Below, piece after piece: positions 33,165-37,238 of a stretch of DNA of 37,238 bases; position 1 is the first letter of the stretch, and each line of letters opens with the position of its first letter. Where the stretch lies: contig CATXEA010000030.1 of the NCBI GenBank assembly GCA_958367245.1, positions 1 to 37,238 of the forward strand, in the 5' to 3' direction. This DNA is from an uncultured Blautia sp. GTDB lineage: Bacteria; Bacillota; Clostridia; Lachnospirales; Lachnospiraceae. Below the pieces are notes generated by a model. It worked only from the letters and a program-made list of their open reading frames with translations, had not been told where the DNA came from and searched no databases. A program made the position numbers and the translations under genes.

Positions 33165-33905
33165 ATGATTCGTTTTATTTTTGTCTGTATTACAGTCATT
33201 GGTTACCTGGTGCTTTCCATTCCTCTTCTTATCGTTGAATGGATTATCGGTAAATTTTCACCCATGAAAAAAGACATCAGCTCTCTTCGGATTATTCAGG
33301 CTGTTTTCCGTTTCGTCCTGTGGATTACCGGAGTGAAGGTAACCGTCATAGGAGAAGAAAATGTACCGAAGGATACTCCCGTACTCTATATCGGCAATCA
33401 CAGAAGCTATTTTGATATTCTCCTTACCTACACACGCTGCCCTATCCGCACAGGATACGTGGCTAAAAAAGAAATGGAGAAATATCCTCTTCTGTCCAAC
33501 TGGATGCGCTATCTGCACTGCCTGTTTCTCGACAGAAAGGATATCAAACAGGGTCTGAAAACCATTCTCGAGGCAATCGAAAAGATTAAATCCGGTATCT
33601 CCATCTGTATTTTCCCGGAAGGTACCAGAAATACCAGTGAAAATGAACTGGAACTGCTTGAATTCCACGAAGGAAGCTTCAAAATTGCAACCAAATCCAA
33701 ATGTCCGATTATTCCTATCGCTATGAATAACACAGCCGAAATGTTTGAAGCACATTTTCCACGCATCAAACCGTGCCATGTTGTTCTGGAATACGGCAAA
33801 CCAATCTATCCGGACAAACTGGATAAAGAAGACCAGAAGCATCTCGGCGTTTATACCAGAAATGTAATTCTGGAAATGCTCAAAAAGAACAAGGAATTGG
33901 TCTGA
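33165..33905 (+). CDS. plsC: 1-acyl-sn-glycerol-3-phosphate acyltransferase
   Basis: The 246-residue membrane-associated enzyme makes phosphatidic acid by acylating lysophosphatidic acid. It has an N-terminal hydrophobic helix (about 3-28), the catalytic NHxxxxD motif (NHRSYFD, His79 and Asp84) and the substrate-binding FPEGTR (150-155). Length is typical. GGAAAGG precedes the ATG. It is a single gene with its own strong promoter and faces the spmB gene with only about 20 bases between the stop codons; no hairpin terminator was found there. Confidence 0.95.
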   Translation: MIRFIFVCITVIGYLVLSIPLLIVEWIIGKFSPMKKDISSLRIIQAVFRFVLWITGVKVTVIGEENVPKDTPVLYIGNHRSYFDILLTYTRCPIRTGYVAKKEMEKYPLLSNWMRYLHCLFLDRKDIKQGLKTILEAIEKIKSGISICIFPEGTRNTSENELELLEFHEGSFKIATKSKCPIIPIAMNNTAEMFEAHFPRIKPCHVVLEYGKPIYPDKLDKEDQKHLGVYTRNVILEMLKKNKELV

Positions 33906-33925
33906 TTTTTATAACAATATTAACT

Positions 33926-34453
33926 TTATAAGATTGCATGTACAATACACACTGCTGCCGCCGCTCCAGCCACAGATGCAAAAAGCGCTCCAGCCAGTGT
34001 GTATCTTGTTTTTTTCACCTTTACAGACGAAAAATATACACTCATACAATAAAAAACACTCTCCGTAGACCCCAGTATAAGAGCTCCCATCAAGCCTGCC
34101 GCCGAGTCTGTCCCAGACTCTTTAAAAATATCAAGAAGAAGCCCTGTCGCTGCACTGGAAGAAAAAAGCCGAACCACAGAAAGAGGAAGTATCTCACCGG
34201 GAATCCCCAGAAATTCCGTTATTTTTTCAAGCAGGCGAGTAAGCAGTTCAAGAAATCCTGACGCACGCAGAATTCCTACTGCCGTCATAAGACCGATAAG
34301 CGCAGGACAGATTCCCACAGCCGTTTTCAGCCCGTCTGCCGCCCCATCCAGAAAGTCTCTGTAAATGTCCCTCCTGCTCAAAAGACCATATCCTATTATA
34401 TAAAAAAGTAACAGAGGTATCATTAAATTGGAGATAAAAGTAAGTATCCTCAT
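33926..34453 (-). CDS. spmB: Spore maturation protein B
   Basis: This 175-residue membrane protein has nucleoside-recognition (Gate) domain character: RDFLDGAADGLKTAVGICPALIGLMTAVGI and STESVFYCMSVYFSSVKVKK, the typical SpmB pattern. In Bacillus SpmA and SpmB are needed for full spore-core dehydration and heat resistance, perhaps as a transporter. It has four to five hydrophobic segments. Its ATG at 34453 overlaps the spmA end by four bases, so the two are translationally coupled. Confidence 0.94.
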   Translation of the reverse strand: MRILTFISNLMIPLLLFYIIGYGLLSRRDIYRDFLDGAADGLKTAVGICPALIGLMTAVGILRASGFLELLTRLLEKITEFLGIPGEILPLSVVRLFSSSAATGLLLDIFKESGTDSAAGLMGALILGSTESVFYCMSVYFSSVKVKKTRYTLAGALFASVAGAAAAVCIVHAIL

Positions 34454-35094
34454 AGATTACCCGTTCTCCTTTTGTCCATGATTTTACAGAAAAAAACTGC
34501 TGCTCCTGTGCTGACAAGGGTTGCCAAAAAAGCCGGCGCCGCGATGAATGCCGGGTTTACGCTTCCATACTGACTTCTGTATGCAATAAGATTCATCGGA
34601 AGTAACTGAAGAGAAGAAACATTGATAATGAGAAACGTACACATTTCATTGCTCGCCGCCAATCCATGTACGCCTTGCCTTTTACCGGAAGGTTCTTTCC
34701 TTTCTGACGACCTGATCCGGTACCGCTCTTCTTCTGTTTTTTCCAGTTCTTTCATTGCTTTCAGACCTGCAGGTGTGGCTGCCCATCCAAGCCCCAGACA
34801 GTTGGATAAGAAGTTAAGAGATATGTATTTACATGCTTTTGAATTGGGATTTAATCTTGGAAATAGAAATCGAAGGACAGGCCGCATTCTGCCGGAAAGC
34901 TGCTCTACAAGCCCCGCATTTTCTGCGATTTTCATAACACCCGTCCACATAGCCGTGACGCCGGCCATAGAAATACATAAGGTAACAGCTTCTTTGGAAG
35001 AAGAAACTGCCGCGTCTGTGACAGCCTGAAGGTTTCCGGTCAAAGTTCCGTATATCACCCCCAGAAAAATCATTCCGCCCCATAGATATGTCAT
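34450..35094 (-). CDS. spmA: Spore maturation protein A
   Basis: The 214-residue membrane protein has the SpmA pattern: an N-terminal hydrophobic segment, the Gate-type region SSSKEAVTLCISMAGVTAMW, FLSNCLGLGWAATPAGLKAM and TFLIINVSSLQLLPMNLIAY. It is slightly longer than Bacillus SpmA (about 196) because of a charged, hydrophilic stretch (about residues 118-146, KTEEERYRIRSSERKEPSGK). A GAGGGG site lies before the ATG at 35094. The serine recombinase gene ends only 58 bases upstream on the same strand, so little room is left for a dedicated sporulation promoter. Confidence 0.93.
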   Translation of the reverse strand: MTYLWGGMIFLGVIYGTLTGNLQAVTDAAVSSSKEAVTLCISMAGVTAMWTGVMKIAENAGLVEQLSGRMRPVLRFLFPRLNPNSKACKYISLNFLSNCLGLGWAATPAGLKAMKELEKTEEERYRIRSSERKEPSGKRQGVHGLAASNEMCTFLIINVSSLQLLPMNLIAYRSQYGSVNPAFIAAPAFLATLVSTGAAVFFCKIMDKRRTGNL

Positions 35095-35152
35095 AAGTTT
35101 CCCCTCAGAATAAGCTTTCTATCATTCTATTGGGTAACTCAGAGAATTATAA

Positions 35153-36442
35153 CTACAGCTTCCACTCAATAGAAGCCGCGCCGGGCGAAACCTTTATCAC
35201 GCTGACCATTTTGTCCAGGACGAAGCGCTTCTCCTGAAATGGTGTACTTTCCCATTTTCCCATGCAGTCGGCAGCCCGTTCCAGTTCCTTTGCCACATGG
35301 TTTTCTCTCGCTTTCTGTACCATACAGCGGAAAACATAATCCTCCACATCTTTCGTGTATACTTTTCCGCAGCCGGGACAGGAGCGATTATTCAGCCGCT
35401 TGGAACAACGAAGATACTGTTTTCCGGAGGGGCTTTTAATACTCATCAGAGCATATCCGCAAATACCGCATTTTATCTTTCCGGCAAGCCATGTATTTAC
35501 CGCTGTCCTGCCTGCCTGAATGGTCATATTGGCAAGAAGCTTCCGCCTGCATTTCAGCCATTCTTCTGAGGCAATGATGCCCTCATGGGGCGCAACCACA
35601 AGAAGCTGATTCTCCAGATCCTGCAGTTTATTCGTCGTAATATCTTTCCCACGGTACAGATAACAGCCGTGAATCCCGTCAAAATCCTGAATTCCGGCCA
35701 CAATTTCCGTTCCCTGTTCCGCAAAGAAACGGTAAACCTCCATGTCTGCTTTTACATATACGGGATTTCGAAGAAGCTGCGCCAGCATGGGACGGATTAG
35801 TTCCTTTTCATAAAAAAGGACGCCCTTCTCCGCATAGTACCTGGTAATGTCCCCATAAGAGGTTTCCGGCTCCGCATACATGTCAAAAATCTCCTGCACG
35901 ATTGCCGCCTCTTCCGGTTCCGGTACCAGCTTCTTTGTGTGAATGCCGTCCATAACAATCTCTTCCAGCCGGAAACCATAGGGTGGTTTGCCGCCCATCC
36001 GAAAACCTTTTTTGCTTCTGGAATAATATGCGTCGCTGACTCGTTTCTGTATAGTTTCGCGTTCCAACTGTGCAAAAACAATACAAATATTCAGCATTGC
36101 CCTGCCCATAGGCGTTGACGTATCGAATTTTTCCGTTGATGAAACGAACTCTACCTGATGCTGCTGAAACATTTCCATCATATTGGAAAAATCCAGAATT
36201 GAACGGCTGATCCGGTCAAGCTTATACACAATAACCTTATCAATTTCCCCTCTTCGGATGTCAGAAAACAACTCCTGAAGCTGCGGCCTCATCGTGTTTT
36301 TCCCGCTGTACCCTCTGTCCCGATACACTTTAAACTCCGCGTCCTTGACCTCAAATCTGCAAAACTCAATCTGACTGTCAATCGAAATACTGTCAACCCT
36401 GTCCACGGACTGCCTTGCATAAATTGCGTTGATTCGCTTCAT
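35153..36442 (-). CDS. Serine site-specific recombinase
   Basis: This 429-residue serine recombinase has an N-terminal resolvase/invertase catalytic domain with nucleophile Ser12 (YARQSVDR), YRDRGYSGK and the Arg-rich active-site segment VYKLDRISRS. It continues with the recombinase DNA-binding domain (about 165-280: RMGGKPPYGFRLE) and a zinc ribbon (CGICGYAL ... CSKRLNNRSCPGC). It is at the short end for large serine integrases (450-600). It would exchange DNA between short att sites, but no phage or conjugation genes and no clear att repeats accompany it. The start at 36442 has GAGGAGG 8 bases upstream; the frame extends to 36502 without a site. A 47-codon ORF ends over this start (ATGA overlap). 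Confidence 0.9.
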   Translation of the reverse strand: MKRINAIYARQSVDRVDSISIDSQIEFCRFEVKDAEFKVYRDRGYSGKNTMRPQLQELFSDIRRGEIDKVIVYKLDRISRSILDFSNMMEMFQQHQVEFVSSTEKFDTSTPMGRAMLNICIVFAQLERETIQKRVSDAYYSRSKKGFRMGGKPPYGFRLEEIVMDGIHTKKLVPEPEEAAIVQEIFDMYAEPETSYGDITRYYAEKGVLFYEKELIRPMLAQLLRNPVYVKADMEVYRFFAEQGTEIVAGIQDFDGIHGCYLYRGKDITTNKLQDLENQLLVVAPHEGIIASEEWLKCRRKLLANMTIQAGRTAVNTWLAGKIKCGICGYALMSIKSPSGKQYLRCSKRLNNRSCPGCGKVYTKDVEDYVFRCMVQKARENHVAKELERAADCMGKWESTPFQEKRFVLDKMVSVIKVSPGAASIEWKL

Positions 36443-36582
36443 AAGTAAAACCTCCTCTTTCGTAAAATTTGCTGCTGCCGCTTCACGGCAGCGATTCCAC
36501 ATCCCGCCACATCCGTCCGAATCGTTTTCCGCTTAATCCTTCCCGTGCCGCTATCCACACGGCGCTGTCCCGGAACTCTCAT
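36439..36582 (-). CDS. Small basic ORF overlapping the recombinase start
   Basis: A 47-codon frame runs from ATG at 36582 to the TGA at 36439-36441, overlapping the recombinase ATG in an ATGA arrangement. The product is very basic (RIKRKTIRTDVAGCGIAAVK in the middle, ending QILRKRRFYL). A weak Shine-Dalgarno-like AAAGGAG lies 18 bases upstream, too far for comfort. The overlap suggests translational coupling, and the basic, helical character suggests DNA binding. It could equally be a chance frame in non-coding debris. The hairpin GCTGCCG/CGGCAGC (36474-36492) lies within it. Confidence 0.35.
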   Translation of the reverse strand: MRVPGQRRVDSGTGRIKRKTIRTDVAGCGIAAVKRQQQILRKRRFYL

Positions 36583-36743
36583 GGCATCCCGCCGCAGTCA
36601 CTCCTTTCCGATTTCTACTGCTCTTCTCAGTTCAAGTCGAACGCACATGAGACTTGGCGCGCGATTCTGGTCAACATTAGCTGACACATTCTTCTTAGAA
36701 TCACTGCGCCTCTTCGCGAAGCGTTTATCTCAGTTGGAAATTG

Positions 36744-36797
36744 GACTCCCACTGAGACAAATTTGCAATTAACTCACCACTTATAGAAGTGGGAGTC
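36744..36797. repeat. Nested inverted repeats, possible mobile-element end
   Basis: GACTCCCACT (36744-36753) and AGTGGGAGTC (36788-36797) are perfect 10-base inverted repeats. The right arm also pairs with CCACTT (36777-36782) in a tight hairpin with loop ATAG. CTGAGACAAA is directly repeated at 36752-36761 and 36805-36814. Such subterminal hairpins resemble the ends of IS200/IS605-type elements, but no transposase is present. Confidence 0.6.
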
Positions 36798-36899
36798 TTC
36801 TCGGCTGAGACAAAGCAAACACATCGACCCTCTCAGAATAATGAGCAGAATGTTCTCAAATAAGTATATACTATCTCAAGACAGGAAATCAATGACAGA

Positions 36900-36920
36900 G
36901 GATGGGAAAATCTCCCATCC
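36900..36920. repeat. Perfect 8-base inverted repeat hairpin
   Basis: GGATGGGA (36900-36907) and TCCCATCC (36913-36920) flank a 5-base loop. No T-tract of note follows on either strand, so it is not a clear terminator. Confidence 0.6.
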
Positions 36921-37199
36921 CCAACACTGATTGTTATTGTTCACTCCGTTCACAGCAACCAGCCAACATTCATTCCCTGCACTCCCCTTCACGCTGCACA
37001 TACATCGTAATATCTCCATAGACTCCCGCTCATATCCCAGACTTTAACATATCCCCGCACAGCAAAATTGTAATATTTCCAACACGAAACAGTTATGATT
37101 TCGAAAAGAAATATTAATATTTGTCCTCTTCCCACATTCTCCATCCTCCCTTTTTTCCCCTCAAAAAGTTTGTTAAACCACCCCAAGGGGAACTATAAC

Positions 37200-37238
37200 A
37201 TGACGAAAATTAAAAACACAAAGAAGGGCATGGCGAAG
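37200..37238 (+). CDS. Start of a probable exported surface protein (13 codons visible)
   Basis: From ATG at 37200 the frame reads MTKIKNTKKGMAK to the window edge without a stop. AAGGGG lies 9-10 bases upstream, a good site. A lysine-rich start of this kind is the usual beginning of a signal peptide in large secreted or surface proteins of gut Lachnospiraceae, many of which begin with KNTKKGMAKK. The remainder lies outside the window, so the identification rests on this short basic n-region and memory of such proteins. Confidence 0.55.
   Translation, partial: MTKIKNTKKGMAK

Larger units (their letters stand above)
36583..37199. other. Non-coding, hairpin-rich stretch before the right-edge gene
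   Basis: No gene is supported here. The left part (36583-36720) is relatively GC-rich and has short broken frames on both strands, such as CVRLELRRAVEIGKE on minus, that look like decayed coding DNA. It is followed by the inverted-repeat block at 36744-36797, a perfect hairpin at 36900-36920, a direct repeat GTTCACTCCGTTCAC near 36939-36953, then AT-rich DNA leading to the ribosome binding site at about 37186. It may be remains of a mobile element. Confidence 0.5.

Noticed and set aside
36443..36502. Twenty-residue N-terminal extension of the serine recombinase
   Set aside because: No ribosome binding site lies before the upstream ATG, whereas GAGGAGG lies at the right distance before 36442 and the resulting start fits the resolvase fold.
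36470..36720. A definite tnpB remnant
   Set aside because: I saw weak resemblance of broken frames and hairpins to IS200/IS605 ends, but no RuvC or zinc-finger motif of TnpB is visible, so I kept it only as a possibility.
36989..37186. 65-codon minus-strand frame before the right-edge gene
   Set aside because: It begins with TTG without a site; the internal ATG has GGAGG directly adjacent with no spacing; the composition is not protein-like and no family is recognised.

Overview
The window looks like a chromosomal segment of a spore-forming, anaerobic, low-to-mid GC Firmicute, most likely a gut Lachnospiraceae relative of Blautia, Ruminococcus or Dorea. The grounds are the many sporulation and germination genes (spmA/spmB, a SipL-type SPOCS-LysM protein, GerA-type receptor genes), AGGAGG-type ribosome binding sites, sigma-A promoters, and family-typical genes such as a DUF4317 protein and an NCS2 permease. 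No tRNA, rRNA or CRISPR array was seen. Most genes lie on the minus strand.

Layout. 1-0.9 kb: start of a flavodoxin gene cut by the window edge, and an eroded LysR regulator. 1.0-2.7 kb: an ECF sigma factor with its membrane anti-sigma partner. 2.7-3.6 kb, plus strand: two BMC-domain shell proteins with their own promoter and a terminator, but no microcompartment enzymes nearby. 3.7-7.6 kb: acylphosphatase, an NCS2 purine/pyrimidine permease with a cluster of TGTACA palindromes in its leader, then on the plus strand a DUF4317 protein overlapping a Cof-type HAD phosphatase. 7.6-15.0 kb, minus: a PrsA-like foldase, mfd, pth, and two CobW-type GTPases. One of these is very histidine-rich; the other carries a C-terminal domain resembling that of the TIGR03943/YcgQ family. 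15.0-15.4 kb: a tandem hairpin block and a 77-residue protein. 15.5-18.8 kb: glycogen branching enzyme and a GH13 alpha-amylase-like enzyme. 19.0-23.4 kb: a secreted-protein folding and wall-modification block (two polysaccharide-deacetylase-like proteins flanking an FKBP/trigger-factor-like lipoprotein).

23.7-25.8 kb: a small membrane protein on the plus strand, then DUF1934 protein, glutamate racemase and a small exported protein. 26.0-29.1 kb: a germination receptor pair in which the B (transporter-like) and C (lipoprotein-like) subunits are one continuous polypeptide. 29.2-30.9 kb: ispE overlapping a GntR/FadR-type regulator, with two inverted repeats placed at the predicted transcription start. 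30.9-33.0 kb: SipL-like spore coat/cortex morphogenesis protein and a PrcB-like lipoprotein. 33.1-33.9 kb: plsC on the plus strand. 33.9-35.1 kb: spmA-spmB. 35.2-36.6 kb: a serine recombinase preceded by a short overlapping ORF. 36.6-37.2 kb: a non-coding, hairpin-rich stretch that may be mobile-element debris. At the right edge the first 13 codons of a plus-strand gene begin, probably an exported surface protein.

Themes: envelope and spore biology dominates (peptidoglycan precursor supply by murI, wall deacetylases, extracytoplasmic foldases, germination, spore maturation). The features most worth checking are the orphan BMC pair with a pore-loop cysteine, the GerB-GerC fusion, the paired GTPases, the ispE-gntR operator arrangement, and the structured intergenic regions at 15.04-15.14 kb and 36.4-36.9 kb.
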